Of a stretch of DNA of 64,000 nt, positions 48,440-62,194 are shown in pieces. This DNA comes from Pterois miles (lineage: Eukaryota; Chordata; Actinopteri; Perciformes; Scorpaenidae). Under the pieces are notes generated by a model. It did not search any database. It worked only from the letters and a program-made list of their open reading frames with translations, and had not been told where the DNA came from. How positions within the stretch are numbered: position 1 is the first letter of the stretch; the number at the start of each line of letters is the position of its first letter. Location of the stretch: positions 4,311,501-4,375,500 of the forward strand of contig CAMQGK010000328.1 in NCBI GenBank assembly GCA_947000775.1, given 5' to 3'. The position numbers were made by a program, and so were the translations under genes.

Positions 48440-51400
48440 CATGTACACACAAGCTCAAATGTCCTAGAACCTGATATTTCACGTGCCCTCCTTATAGACT
48501 TACACACTTTGGGAAACACAGAAAACAGTCTTGCATAACAGAAACCTGTGTGTCACGTTGACATTTAGATCAAAGGGTCTCCAGCCACCAAAGAGGAATG
48601 AATAAATTTCACATAACAAGACCAAGGCCAACAAGACCTACTTTTCCACTTGCAAACCCAAAGCATTTAATGCATATGGAGACTTTCCCACAGTCCAAAT
48701 AGCAAGCTTTAAATTGGATTTTTATTTACAAAACCAGACTTGCGTCATGTTTGCAGCAGAATTGTAATGCAACGCAGCAGGGTTAAGCACCACCCCAAAT
48801 GCTAATACAAGATTAGAAGTTTGCTTTTAATTTTTTGTTTCGATTTTAAATGAATTCCCATTTGTATCAAACACTGCTGACTCCCTGACAAGCCCTGTAT
48901 TTCAGGACCATGGACAGCTCTGCACTCAGCTCTGGGTTTCTAAATCCAGCTCACTCTGGAGCTGTCCATGGTTCTGGAATCTACTTTGTAATAGTCAGTA
49001 CACTATACACTTCGATAGACAGGTTTTCTAAGATCACCATGCCTCAAATACCAGATTTGTACATTTACTACACTGTTTTCTCTCCAATTTAAGTGAAACC
49101 AAAGCTACTGAAAAGACAACTGCAGCATGATGAGTAGCAGTAAACATCGGAGTAAATACAAAATAGCTATTCAGATGTACTCAGGTTTTTATTGTAGACA
49201 TTGTCATAGACCTATATATGTTGATAATATACACATTACGCATCATAGAATGCCATTACAAAAAAATCAACTATTTGGATGGCATTTAACATGCACACAA
49301 AGAGAACTGACTTCATTATTCTTGTAATGCTTTTCGCAGGGTCATGTGAATTGCAGTCAGCACCATCCTTTTTGTTTTTATTTTTCTTGCTTGCTTTTAT
49401 TGTTTTTCATTACATTTTTGCTGTTTATTTCCTTTTCGCATTCATATTCACACCTTTGGTTAAACAACTCAGGTTTGAGTTGTTTATTCCTGTAGCAAAA
49501 AATAGACTAATGTGGAAACCAGGCCCATGGCTCATTGTGAGGGTGTGGAAAATGACATGTCATGGTACCTAATTGACATTCATCACATTTGTATGCATGG
49601 TATGTATTTTGCAGTCTGGTCTTGAGGAATTCATGACTACTTGATGGTCTGTTATATGGTAAATCTGGCCAGCACCTTATAGCCTGTATAAAGCATGTAG
49701 TTGATGCATGTCAGGGTATCTTAGGGGGCATCCAGAATTGACCTTCTCTGACCCTGTTAATCTAATCGGCCATTCTTCTTCTTTATCAGTCACTTGATTA
49801 TATAACTTATTTATCACTCTTGTCAGCAGCCCCTGGCATCCCTCTATTTCTCTTTCTTTGTCTCTCTTTTTCTTCATAAGTTAGATTTTTATTGAAGACT
49901 GGAACAACACATGTCAGTGTTTCCCCTACGTTGACTGCTTTGACCTGGCGGATGGGCCAAAGCAGTTACCCTTATTCCCTTATTTGTATTCCTTTTGTAT
50001 TTTATCTGTCTGCCTCTTCTTCTCATTTTGTCCGTCAGTTTGTTTGTTTGTTACTGTCTCTTGCTCTCTCTCTCCATTTCCACAGGCATTCTCTTATTAA
50101 CATAACGATAGCATCACCTCATTAGAAAAAGAGAGCGGGGGGGGAGAGTCAGAGTGAGAGATGGATGTTAGATGGTGACCTAAGCGTCTGCGCTAAGAGG
50201 ACTATCAGGCAGTGAAAAAGATGGCTAATCACTGAGGTCCTCACAGCCACATCACTCTTAGGCTTTGTTCCAGTTCCATACTACATAGTTATTTTAACTG
50301 GGGAGGCGTATCATCAATAGCCAGTATTTTCACACAATGCACCATGGCGTGCAAATGGTCAAGTCAAAGACTGATAGTGATGCAACAGTTCAGAGACAAC
50401 TCAGGCTTAACCCCATCTTTACTTTAACAGGAGAGGTATTTCTTTACTTTGGTTTCTAGGTTACATTTAGCAGGTTCTGTGGGGCCAAAATGTTTTGATT
50501 AATATCAAAACTGTGACCCACCAGCACCAGTACTTTAACATTGAAAAACAAAATATAAATCCTTCTGTAGTGCTATAATCTACACAAATAAGGTTTTTAC
50601 GTAGCATCTCTAAGATGGGACACTTCCTGCATGCCTACGTCATTTTACACTACGTGAATTAGCCTAGCTGCTAGGGGACTTTATTGTTGGGTTAGAGCAG
50701 CTAATATTGGTAGCAAGAGCAATAAGTTAGCGGCCTGTTGAATGCCGTCTCTCAGCTCTGTGTGCGGGTACAAGGCTCTGCCCTCGGTGAAACATAGAGA
50801 TCAACAGAGAGGAGAGAAACTAGTGCAACAATATGACAACAAAACGCAATAAGTTATGTCAGAAAATTAACAGTGGAATGTTTAGAGTTGTGCTATTATG
50901 CTATTACTAGTTATTTTTATGTCCTTTGAATAATCAGATAATATTCAATTGAAATTATACAATTTAAATAATGTGTTTACTTCACTGCTGTAAAACACCC
51001 AGGTATACTGTATGTGATTAAAGTGTGCTATGCTGACAGACATATGAAATGATTTTAACATTTTATATTTTCACAAATTTTTTTTTAGCTTTTTTTTTTT
51101 GTCAACATGACATTTCTTACCACAAAGGAAAAACTCCAGAAACCTAAAACTTTCTTATTTAGGACAGTTGTCAGAAGCTAAATAAACAATAAATAGATAA
51201 ATAATATAGACTCACAGGACAGTTAGAACCATATCTCAGTGACACCACCTCCAGCAAAGTGGTGTTTGCAGACAGAGAAGAGTGCCACTGTAATCCCAGA
51301 CAGTCTGCTGGCCTGAGTTTCACATTCATCTCTGCAGACTTTTTGAAACGGTAGACACTTCAAAGAGACCGCCCTGCATTAGCTGCGAAGATAACCATGT

Positions 51401-53238
51401 AACATCACCGCACATAACGCATCCTGACAGACAGTTTCCCACTAATTAAAGCCAGCACAAGAGGCAGTTGACATAAGACACAATGTCAAAGTGAAGTTTA
51501 GCAGGCAGACATACAGCTAATGTCAGAGACGAGAGAGAGATAATAGAAAAGGGAAAAAGTGTTTATCTTGTCATGTAGGAAGATGAGGTGATAGACTGGG
51601 CTGACAATGGCTGTTTAAAATAATGCCTTCATTAGACTGGGATTGTGTGGAGTAGAAATAAATAATACTTAGGGATGGGAGGAATGAAAAATGTAGTATC
51701 TTCACATGAAGACCACTATGAGATGAAGAGACTGACACTGACATGGAAGTACAATTCAGTTTCTTCTTCCATGCTCCCTTCATCTGCTTTATTTTTTTCT
51801 CCCCATTTTCTGACTCTGCAACTATTTTGAGCCTTGCACAGTCGCTTTCACCTTGCCCCTTTTGTTTACTTCCTCTCTTTTTCTATCTCCTCCTTTACCT
51901 TCTGTTTCTAAGGTCACTTTTCGTAACATTGTCTTTTTTATTCCTGTATTTGTCTCTTCATAAATAAATGCATTCCTTTCATCCCTTGTGCAGATACTTT
52001 AGGCATGGCTTGGAATCAAAATGATACCTTTTGTAGAATAAAAAGAGCAGGTTGATAAATGGAAAACCCTTTGAAAAGTCAAAGTAAAACTATTTGTAAA
52101 AACATACAACAATGTGAGACAAGACATCTAGAGTGCACTCAACACTTTCTCTTTTGGCTGCCACAGTGCTGGTTCTACTCTGATAGCAATACTTTGTGCT
52201 TCTAGGTTTGCAAAACATGATACAAAATTTGTGTTTGTAAATAAGAAATTAATCATTTTAGCTGCTGTGCAGCTGTGGGTTGGGGCCAGGCATTTTGAAA
52301 AGGAAGAAGAAGAGGGAGGAAGATAATAAAAGGAAGAGGAGGAAGACAAATGAGAAGTACATGACAATCCATCATCATTAATCCTTTAAGGCATTAACAT
52401 GTTCTTTCTGCCTCAATCGGGTCTCGAACTCTTAGATTCAGACACCAAAGGCAAGCCACTATCTTGGAGAGCTTACTGCCTCGAGGAAATCTGCACTTCA
52501 CACTATAAGTGAGGCACCGGGGTTGCATATAAAGGCAGATTTCACACTAGGTGTCAGAAATTCAGTTTTTGAGACAAAATGCTTTGAATTTGCATCCAGA
52601 CAACACAGAGATGTCTTTAATTTATTTTAATAAACACTGATTGCTCCATAAGTGAGTTTTTGATAATTAAAAACTCTGGCTGGATTGTTTGTGGAGGACA
52701 GTCTGATGATGTTGAGCAGCAAGTTTCGTATCAGGTGAGCAAAAAGGAGTGTGGGAGGAGATAGGTTTAATAATTTTTACCATTTTTGAACGTGATGGAC
52801 TTCATAATTTCTGCCAGATTGAAGCATATCAACATTTCTGCTCACTTGGGCTACTTTTTGATGGAAGTTGCAAAGTTGTCGAATGTACGGCTGATTTGTT
52901 ATGAATTTCCAAAGATTTAAACTTTAGATGTAGCGCCACCATCTGGACTAAGGCCCACAAAGCCTGCTGAGGAAGTTTAGCATAAGACTGGAGCAATGTG
53001 CAGATTCTGATTTATTTTCATCCATGAGAAGGCAAGAAGAAGAAGAGGATTGACAAAAACAACAGTCAGCGCACAGTAGCTGCCCGCCCCTTAATTACAT
53101 GTTTTAATTCTAAATGATATGTCTCAAAGAGTATCTGAGACTAAGTGATTAGCAGTCAGCCTACATATTATGTGTGTGATATTTTGTCTCAGATTTTTGC
53201 TTCTCATTTATTCTGTCTGTCTCTTTTTCGTCTTATAG
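48253..53238 (+). other. tusc3: tusc3 intron 2, 5.0 kb
   Basis: It begins GTAAGAACACACACA and has a CA microsatellite at 48370-48435. The rest is AT-rich unassigned sequence with pyrimidine-rich patches near 51760-51960. No exon or clear transposon was seen. Confidence 0.85.
48370..48435. repeat. (CA)n microsatellite, 118 bp after exon 2
   Basis: CA run with one GA interruption, in tusc3 intron 2 on the sense strand. Confidence 0.97.
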
Positions 53239-53356
53239 GCAGGCGAATGAGGAGTACCAGGTCCTGGCAAACTCGTGGCGTTACTCATCTGCATTTTCCA
53301 ACAAGCTTTTCTTCACAGTAGTGGACTACGATGAAGGAGCTGATGTTTTCCAACAG
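53239..53356 (+). CDS. tusc3: TUSC3 exon 3, thioredoxin domain
   Basis: This exon completes Arg92 and encodes residues 93-131. It begins QANEEYQVLANSWRYSSAF and ends VVDYDEGADVFQQ. The acceptor is tcttatag and the donor GTAACT, with the exit in phase 0. With exon 2 it adds 288 bp, an exact multiple of three. Human TUSC3 reads QANEEYQ and VDYDEG here, whereas MAGT1 has QADEEFQ and VDFDEG, so the paralogue assignment is clear. The segment forms the middle strands and helix of the lumenal thioredoxin fold. A SINE lies about 100 bp downstream in intron 3. Confidence 0.96.
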
Positions 53357-53456
53357 GTAACTGGTTTTATCAATCTGAACTGTTTTCACCTAAACCTACT
53401 ACAACTTGCACCTTGTATGCTTTCTTTCTCCCCCTCCATCCCTACTCATCCCTCTT

Positions 53457-53722
53457 TGGCAGCAGTACCTCAGTCTGTAGGGACTTGGCTTGGGAACCGG
53501 AAGGTCGCTGGTTCAAGTCCCTGCAGGGACTGTGGACTGGTAGCCAGAGAGGTGCCTGTTCATGGCCACTACCGAGTGCCCTTGAGCAAGGCATCGGACC
53601 CCCAAACTGCTCCCCAGGCTGCTCCTAATATACTAGGATGGGTTAAATGTAGAGATATTTCCCTGAACTGTGCTGTGTACAGTACAATGTGCAACAATAA
53701 AAGTTGATTTATGATTTGATTT
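53457..53722 (+). mobile_element. tRNA-derived SINE in tusc3 intron 3
   Basis: Same family as the SINE at 40821: ctcagtctgtaggga, cttggcttgggaaccgga, and B-box ggttcaagtcc at 53510-53520, then gagtgcccttgagcaaggc. The 3' part differs and ends caacaataaaagttgattta. It is in the sense orientation, about 100 bp downstream of the exon 3 donor. Confidence 0.75.
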
Positions 53723-56135
53723 ACATTTGCTTGCGCATAACACCCTTTTTTTTCCTCTAACATTATATATGTCACTCATCATCACCCAACCGGAGACTTT
53801 AATGAAACACATTCACACAGTAGTGTGAAAGCACTGAAAACACCACAACCCCCGTTTGCAAATGTGGTAGCTTGAGTTTAAAATCTGTTGGCTTCTTATG
53901 TTTTTTTTTTTTTATTTATATGACGGAGCTAGAAGACCCAGAAAAACATGTTTGACACCAAAGGCTAATTACTGTTGTGTTGGTATGGATTATTTTTATC
54001 ACAGGCTTAAGCAGAATGCTGAAGGTAATTTGCTAGCTGCAAACAGTAGGTGGTAAACTGGTTGCTTTGGATGAAAAAAATAAGAAAAGAAAAAAAAAAT
54101 GTAAAAAGAAGATGTCATTATGGGGCAAATGTTCAGGGGTAATATCTTATCTTACAAATGTGGCTCCTCTCTCCCTTCACCAATCTCCCTCCTCCTTCCT
54201 GCTGTGGTTAACTAGAGCCAGTTTGCTGCCACATGTGGCCTACAGTCTGAAGTTCAACAAATAACCTTGCAGAAAACCTCAGAGAAAAAGGCAAAAAAAC
54301 ATACACACATATAGTACACACAGAAAGAGACAATGACACACAACATCCTGCAAAGGCATAAAGGACGCATAAACAAAGGGCAGGTATAAACAGGAACATA
54401 CATACACTGACAGAGTATTTATACACACTGAATTAGCACACAGAGTAATATGGACACAAAGACACACAGGTCCATCTATTTAACAGGACAAACAAGCATA
54501 TATACATACATGCATATTATTGCATATGCATATATTTTTTTCCCATATAAATAAGAAATGTTTTTTTTTTTTTTTACATTATTTAATTCACTGTAGAAGA
54601 GAGCCCAATGTTGGACTCACTAAGTGACCTTTTTGATCATAGGTTTCCCTTCCTCCATGCTTATCTCAACTGTAGTTGACAACCTGGTCTTAACAACAGT
54701 TGGAGGTCTGTGAAGCAAAATCTTATCAAATGGGGTCCTTGACTTAAGGTGTATCAGTTTAGGGGTTATTAGGGGTAATGTGACTTCAGTCTCTGGAGTC
54801 AGTAATCCTTTATTTCAGTTCTACTCAGCCATAAACTAGAAGTTATTATTTCCATATTAATTGTATTATTGTAGATGTGGTCCACAATGATGAAAGGGTT
54901 GATGACTGAAGTGAAACCCACCTAATTATAATACATGACTATTCCTTTGTTAAATATGAAAATAGCATTTTATTTATTATGTATTTATGATCCAAGGACA
55001 GGCTTCTAAGGGAGGACAAGTGGACTCAAATCACAGATTCTGCTGTGCAGTGACGTTGGTGGTCTACAGGCAGTTTTGACAGGGATGCACAGTGGTTGTC
55101 ATACATATGTTTCTGTTATGTTGTACCCCTGAAACCAAAGTGGAGACAGTGGCTGGGCTCTCCCGCAAACCAGAAGGGACAAAGACAAAAATAAATGAGT
55201 TTAAATAAAATGATCATCTTTGTACTCTGGTATCAAAGTATTTATTTGCATTAGAGATATTTTTGTAACCACACAGCGTTGTTCCTCTGTTTTTCCTCTG
55301 GCATTGCTTCTATGATATCACAAATGCCAGATAAGCTTAAAAGATCTTCAACACTAGCAAATGGCTGCTGTCTACCTAAATACAGAAAAAAAAGACAAAA
55401 TACAGAGGTAAATTCCCAGTTGTCCTTTTTTTATTCTCCGTTTTATACTTGTAGAACTTTAAATAGCTCTGCCCGGGTAGAAATAGCCTGATTTTGCTTC
55501 TTTTAGCTTTATTGTGATTTATTTTAGACCAATTAATCCAGACGATGGCATTAAAACACGGTCCCACATGGTCTTTCAAACCTATTTCTTTTTTTTCTTC
55601 CTACTTGCTATTTTGCTATCTATTTTGTCTTTCTCTTTTATTGATGTGTGCTTTTCACAAATCTGTCCACTTCTGTTCTTGTCATGTAAAAAATAGTGAA
55701 GTTTAATTGAAAGTTCCTCTTAGTGTTTGCATGTCCATGCATTAATGCATATTTTTTGTATTTGTGTTCATGGGCACTTATACATGTATATGTATATGTT
55801 CTCATATGGTTATATTTGCATGCACACACATGCATCTAATCCCTCATTCACCTTTAACAGTTAAAGGGTGCTGCTCTACATGTAACGTAGCTCTAAGCTA
55901 ATGGAGATGAATAACCTGCATTACAACTCTCCTCTCATTTCTGTCTTCTCCCTTTTCTCTGCTTATTTCCTTCCTTTTCCCCTCCTCTTCATTTTTTCTC
56001 CAGGTGTCTTGGGGAAAACAGGAAAGAGTGAAGCAGTTGACTTTATTGTTGATAATTATAGGGAGTCCTGGGATTTGGAGTTAAATCGGTGTGAAACATG
56101 GAGAGAAAGTTCTATCAGTGGTCTTTATTTAGGTT

Positions 56136-56139
<4 letters not shown>

Positions 56140-56177
<38 letters not shown>
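56140..56177. repeat. (TG)n microsatellite, 38 bp
   Basis: Uninterrupted TG run in tusc3 intron 3. Confidence 0.95.
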
Positions 56178-56178
<1 letters not shown>

Positions 56179-57471
56179 CAGGAGGAAACCGAACAGGGTA
56201 ATGCATTTGTGCAGAATAATATATTTATGCAAATATAGAATTATTGGAGATGTCGTCTCTATCCAATTATTAGCTTTGATAGCTAACACACAACCACTTA
56301 CTGTCTTGTAATGAGGTCAATACTCACAGAGAAGCATATAACATGATAGGAATGCAATACCCTGATGTAGTTTCTTATATCTAATGATCTTTGAGGATTA
56401 TATTTTGTCACCTCTCTCGTGCCAAGTCATTTGATATTGAGTTTCTGCCCAATACGGAGTCCAGAAACAAAGTACAGCTGCATTGTGCAATTGTATAACC
56501 AGTCAGGCTTGGATCTAGGGTGTTTTAACAACTGAATAACTGCATCCTTTGTACCACATAACGTGACATCTGGAGATGATGTGGCTGGAGCGTGTGGACA
56601 GGATTTGGACAGCCACTCTTCATTTATGTGCAAATGCACTTTTGAGCCAACAGCAGCACTTTATAGATGTGGTGAACCTTAAGAATAACACTGATATAGA
56701 AGCAGACTGCAGCTTTGCTCTGTGATGTGCTCGCTGTCAGGAAGGTTTTAGTTGTACACGCTGCTTTGGGGATCACTCACTTACAAAGCTGTGCGCGTCC
56801 GGACTAGGTTCATTATGGCACACTGTTAGAATGCATAATGCCTCAACATTTATGTCATAACAGTGATATGCTTAAATTTACTGGAGTATTAGTTGGCTGC
56901 TGAATGTCCTAAAAAGTTATAAAAATGTAAATGACTGTGTTAGGCAGGCAGAAAGAGATTACATTATTCCAAGCACAAAGTAATAAATACATACTTTCTA
57001 GAATGAACCAGTTGTTTAATGTGCTGATTGAATTGCCAAACAAATAATGTAAATGAAATGTAAACTCTTACATTGCAGACACCACATTAATGCTGGCATT
57101 GTTAATTGAAGAGCATGTTTAGCCATTTACCCTCTGATGTTTAAAAAACAGGTAAGAAAGCTGATATTTAGAGTCACAAATCATTAAAACAAGAAACTTA
57201 AAGGAGCAGATCCAACATACTGAGATTAAGCCTAAGAAGTGAGTGTTTAGCCAAAGTAATCTTTTTGATTACTGATGGAGACTGAAAACTGTGAGACATT
57301 TGATGCTACGCTGTCAAGAGGTTTACCTATGTTTCAGCACTGACATCAGTCTGTTGATTAGGATATTATGACCAAATTTATCTTTGGAGGATACGCTACT
57401 TAGAGTGTTTGGCAAGTTAGCGATGACATTAACTTGACATCCTCCTCCCTCATTTTCCTCTTTCTCTCTAG

Positions 57472-57612
57472 TTGAACATGAACAGCGCTCCGACCTTCAT
57501 GCATTTCCCGGCTAAAGGAAAGCCCAAGAGAGCTGATACGTTTGACCTGCAAAGGATTGGCTTTGCCTCAGAGCAGCTGGCCAAGTGGATTGCAGACCGC
57601 ACAGATGTTCAG
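57472..57612 (+). CDS. tusc3: TUSC3 exon 4, end of thioredoxin domain
   Basis: This exon encodes residues 132-178 (47 codons, phase 0 at both ends). It begins LNMNSAPTFMHFPAKGKPKR and ends with QLAKWIADRTDVQ. The cis-proline expected in thioredoxin folds is P138 in SAPTF. The acceptor follows a long pyrimidine run (ttcctctttctctctag) and the donor is GTACCA at 57613. The block KRADTFDLQRIGFASEQLAK is almost identical to human TUSC3 and differs from MAGT1 (KRGDTYELQVRGF). This exon closes the lumenal domain; the next one enters the membrane. Confidence 0.96.
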
Positions 57613-57845
57613 GTACCACACACACATTCACACATGCACATTTACAAGAAACATGCACACATTTGCAAAACCATGTACAATTGGTATATACTGTACAAAC
57701 CCAATATAGCTTTATGTATGCATAGTGGTTTGAGCTATTGTAGCTCTCAAAAATGTTCCTGAAATTCTTCTTCAATGAATAACAGTGTTTGATATATCCT
57801 GCAGGTGGCCCCCTGTGGCCACCAGGTTTTATCTGGTCTCTCTTC

Positions 57846-57906
57846 AGAATGAGACTGCGTGTTTCAATGAGATTACCTGTCTAAATAAAGGTTAAATAAA
57901 AATAAA
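57846..57906 (+). mobile_element. LINE-like 3' tail
   Basis: The sequence tttcaatgagattacctgtc then taaataaaggttaaataaa is a 3' tail familiar from fish non-LTR elements. Nothing else of the element is recognisable. Confidence 0.45.
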
Positions 57907-58069
57907 ATCCCCACACCATGGCCCTTCGCCAATGCAACATTACAGTTCCACAAACATCCCCAGAGTTAACTTTTTCTTTAGCAAAGACATAGGAGTATGT
58001 TATGTATATACATATGTACTGTATGTGTCTATGTCTAGATGTATAATCATCTGCAGCCATTATAGTGAT

Positions 58070-58486
58070 TTAAACTGGCATTAGGCAGTATATTTTTAGC
58101 ATCACTGGGCAAAAACTCCAACTTTTCAGTATATTATAATTCAAGTGATCTGAGAGAAAACTGGACTTCTGTGCCTCCTTATGGCTCTGTTTTCAGGCTT
58201 TTTATGCGAGAAATAATCATTACAGTAACAGAATATTGATTCATATTTGATCAGCGCTGCCTAGTTTGACCGTTTGATCGGAGTTTGCGAGTGATTGTCT
58301 CGTGGCTCTCATAGACAGCAGCTCTACGGCAGACTCCAGCTCGGCTCTGATTGGTTGTTTTCCTCCGGTCTGTGAAGTCTTGCAGATGCCATTAGGAGCA
58401 TTGGATTACACAGAGGAACATGACTATTTTCATATTACCTGTCTCATGCCCTACTGTCAGGATATAGTGACCCACTGCAGCTTTAA
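58070..58486 (-). mobile_element. TTAA-bounded element family, copy 3 (inverted)
   Basis: It starts TTAAACTGGCATTAGGCAG and ends CCCACTGCAGCTTTAA. The interior is the reverse complement of copies 1 and 4 (tgcctagtttgaccgtttga, ggttgttttcctccggtctg, gatgccattaggagc). Length is 417 bp, so about 130 bp is missing relative to copy 1. Confidence 0.75.
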
Positions 58487-59848
58487 CATGTGTACCTTTT
58501 CTGGATGTGTCATGTTTTGTTACACCTTACTGAGCAGTCCTTATACACACTGATTGCATCTCTTCTGTTCAAATATTAATAAAAATCTGATCATAAAAAA
58601 ACATGTATCCTGTACATTCCAGTGTATTGCAAGCCTACCAGCCCTAAGCATTGGGGAATAATGTGTATTTTTAAGATGTTTTTAAACTAAAATGTGTTAT
58701 ACAAGTAGCAAATCCCTTTAAGGAATAACTTGATGCATTGCAACTATTCAGTGGTTTAGCCCTAGAAGGAAAATTAAGCCAATTTAGAAAGTTGCAGAAA
58801 GACAATTCAGTGTGATATTTTGTTGTTCGGTAATGCATTGTGAGGTGTTGATCTTGTAATTATGTTACACTGCTTACACAAATACATTATAATATTGCTT
58901 TCTTGACAATTCCCATGACCAGTAGTTTAGCTTTTAAGTAAAAAAACAACATTCAATTCATGCTAAAATCATGAAAATAAATGAAGCCTTGGGATGCGTT
59001 TGCTTTGCTTTTGCACCAGAAACAAACCGCATCAGATTCTGCCTAGAGGTGGTCAGAGACCCACCTTTTAAGGCGGTCTTGGTCGTGTTGGGGAGTTCGT
59101 AACAGCCTTTGACTGACAGCTTTCGCATCAGTCCTAAAAGGGAACTCCACTAAGTTTACACATCAAAGTCTGTTTACAGGCCTCGGGGAGTACTGCTGCA
59201 TGTTATAGGATTGCAATGCTAAATTTGTGGAGTACTCTTAAGTAACCGATCCAAACGGACAAAACCACTAGAGTGTTTTTTTTTTTTTTTTTTTTTTTAA
59301 CACCAAACAGGTTAGGTGTGAAGGTATCCAGTCTTTGCGAGGGCTGATGCGATGTTGACCATGTTATAGGAACAGGGTGTTACACATGTGGGTGGGTGTT
59401 AGAGGCAGTTAAGTTGCTTGAACCTGAGAGATCAAACCTTCAACCATCTCACTACAATTTCTTCGTCCCTGAACAACCTGTCAGCCAAGTAGTGGCAGAC
59501 AAGTCCAAATGTCCAGCTGACATCCTGTTGATGGATCTGGATTCTGAAAGCTGCCTTTCAGTGAAGGCGGTTTGGAGCACTTACACTAAGTGCTGGCTTT
59601 CAGGCCCTTCAGTGTGACTTAATCGCATGAATTCAGAACAAAACAGAAAGGGAAAGAAGAACAGACAGATATTTGGTGAAAAAAATGTGAGATGAATGCA
59701 TTTGTGTGATGGAGGAACTCAAATTAAATCAGTTAGATAAGGCAATGTTTACATTTAGCGCCTATAGTAACAACAAGGATAGAGGGGGATTGTGGAGGAG
59801 CTTTTATGCATCAGGCATTAGTTCTTGCTGTTTTTTTTCTGTTCTGCA

Positions 59849-60463
59849 TAGGGATGTTAATAATTAACCATTTAACAGGAAACCGACATTAAAGCCCCGC
59901 TTTAGAGAGTCTAACCCAGCTGCAAGATACAGGAAGTTGGCTCCGGTCTTGTGCTGAGGAGTTGTAGCGTTTATTCACTGACAAATAAACTTTACATATG
60001 CTGCACTGCTATGTTCACAACTATGACGCCACCGCCAACACCCCACTCACCGCCACCACACACACACGGTCTGTCTGAAACTCGCTAACATTACGCTGCA
60101 CTGACACTGTATGTGTGTGTTGACAATGGGGAGCACGAAGCCACCAGTAACGCTACAGCTGCTAACGAAGCACAAACACACACGGTCTGTCGGACGCTCG
60201 CTGTCGTTACGGCGGCCAGACGGAGTAATGTTACCGCAGGCGGACACACGGCTGACAACCTCGCAGCTAAACTCAATGATGTGTCCACGACAACACACGC
60301 AGCACCGTAGCTGCTAACTCTGCGTGGAGACTCAGTCGTTGTTGTGCTCATATACTAGAGCTGGCGCACCGCTGCATGGGACACAATAATCTTGTTAGTT
60401 AAATTAATCGGTTAACGAAGGTCAGTTATCAGCTCAAAAAAACTTCTAAAATTAGTATCCCTA
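59849..60463 (-). mobile_element. hAT-like non-autonomous transposon, full-length inverted copy (615 bp)
   Basis: It starts tagggatgttaataattaac and ends aaaattagtatcccta, giving terminal inverted repeats. Flanks gttctgca (59841-59848) and gctatgca (60464-60471) match in 6 of 8 bases, a worn 8-bp target duplication. Its length nearly equals that of the 625-bp copy at 30444. Short overlapping open frames on both strands do not look like transposase. Confidence 0.7.
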
Positions 60464-62194
60464 GCTATGCATAATACAGTCTAAGTCTATAGTTATAGTA
60501 AAGTAAAGCACTATAGCTCCCTTGTGCAATTGTATGCACCTTGTTTATATTGGAGATGCATCTTTACATCACAGTCTATTTTTTTCTCATACACACATTA
60601 TAGGTTGCAGACTAGGCCGCTGACTTGATGAGCCAGAGCCTTTTAACTTAATCTCTTTTTCCTTCTCCTTTTCTCCCTGAATTATGTAAACTGTGGTTTT
60701 AATTTAATAACACTTAGCAGCAGCAGATGGTCCACACATTTTTATCAGTGACATAATCGGTGTTGTCTGTCTATTGGAACATTTTAGCCTTGCATCTGTT
60801 AATGGCAAATGCAACATGTTGTCAGTTTGGCTTTATGGCCAACCACAAACAGACAGGAAGAGAGAGAGGGTGGGATTCAGAAGTATGGACCTGGACTGGT
60901 TGTTAAAGTTAACAGTTAACGGCAGTCATTCCTGAGAGGTTGAGTTTTTTTTTTTTCCTTTTTAAGTATTGTTATTGTTAAAATGTTGTTCCTCCCCATT
61001 TTCATTTAGTTTTGAGAGACTTCCCATTGCGCTACAGTTTACCACAGATTAAACACCTTCCAAATGGAGAATAGTTTTGAGTTTTGAAAGCATTTGACAA
61101 AACTTGTATCTGAAAATAGGAAGAAACATGACTGTATATAAAAGATGTTAACCTAGACTGGGTCAAATCTGCGTATATGGCTGAGCTGTGTTTGTTCAGT
61201 CTGTTAATTTGTGGCTAAATTTGTATCAGATAGTCAGTGGTCATGTCTGTAATGTTAAATCCAGCGGTACATGTCCACCAGGTCCGGGGAGGACACTAAG
61301 GGACACACTGCTCCACTCAACTGGCTGTTCAAGCTGTGACGTTTCCTGTGGTTGAATGCACCTGATTGGTCCCTGGTTTGTCTGCTCGCCTTTTCAAACA
61401 GGAAACAACATGGATATATGCTGTTGTTATGCCATGTGAACAGTCCACCAAAATCTACTTTTGAAATCATTTTAAGGTAGAAATAGGCAATGCCACTGTT
61501 GAATCTCATTTCGTTTTTGAACTAGATCGCCTAGTTTGACAGCTTGGTCCAAGTTTCGCTGGATGGATTCATTTACATAAAGGACTGTTCCCCACCAGTG
61601 ACAGATGTTTTCATTTGTAGTGCTGGCCCAGCCAAAATGGCCGTAATCTATGCTTTTTATAACGTTTTTACTGAAACATACTTTTGCCTATGGGTCAATA
61701 TTGTACTTGTTTTTAAACTATGCAGTAAAATTTTACATTTCTTTGATCTGCCTTTTAAAGATGCCTTTTGCAGAAAAGTGTGGAAACAAATGGAATAGTT
61801 GTTTCTGTGGCATTTGTATTTCCAGCCTAAAGAGAAAATGGTTCTGAATTTGCTCTTCAGGTCACAGCTGGTACATTTTGGCATAAAAGAAAAGAGATCA
61901 AACACTTTGTTGGTGTGAATAGCTTCAAAACTCCACTAAACCCTGTGGTGTAATTACAGATGGATCTAATCATACCTTTTTTAACAAGGTGAAACTTTTT
62001 TGATTCCTAATTTCTTTTATGTCAAGTGTGTCCAAAATGTCATTTAGTTCACTTATAGAGCTTTCAAATGGATCTTTGAGCTATTTTTGGTTATATAAAC
62101 TTGTACCAATGGGCAAATATGTTATGGTTTGACTTAATCATGTATTTCAAGCCTGTGTTTTCCTGACTTCAACTCAGTTCAGTGTAGTTTGGTG

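Larger units (their letters stand above)
53357..57471 (+). other. tusc3: tusc3 intron 3, 4.1 kb
   Basis: It holds a tRNA-derived SINE at 53457-53722, poly-T runs near 53900 and 54560, and a TG tract at 56140-56177. The remainder is unassigned AT-rich DNA. Confidence 0.85.
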
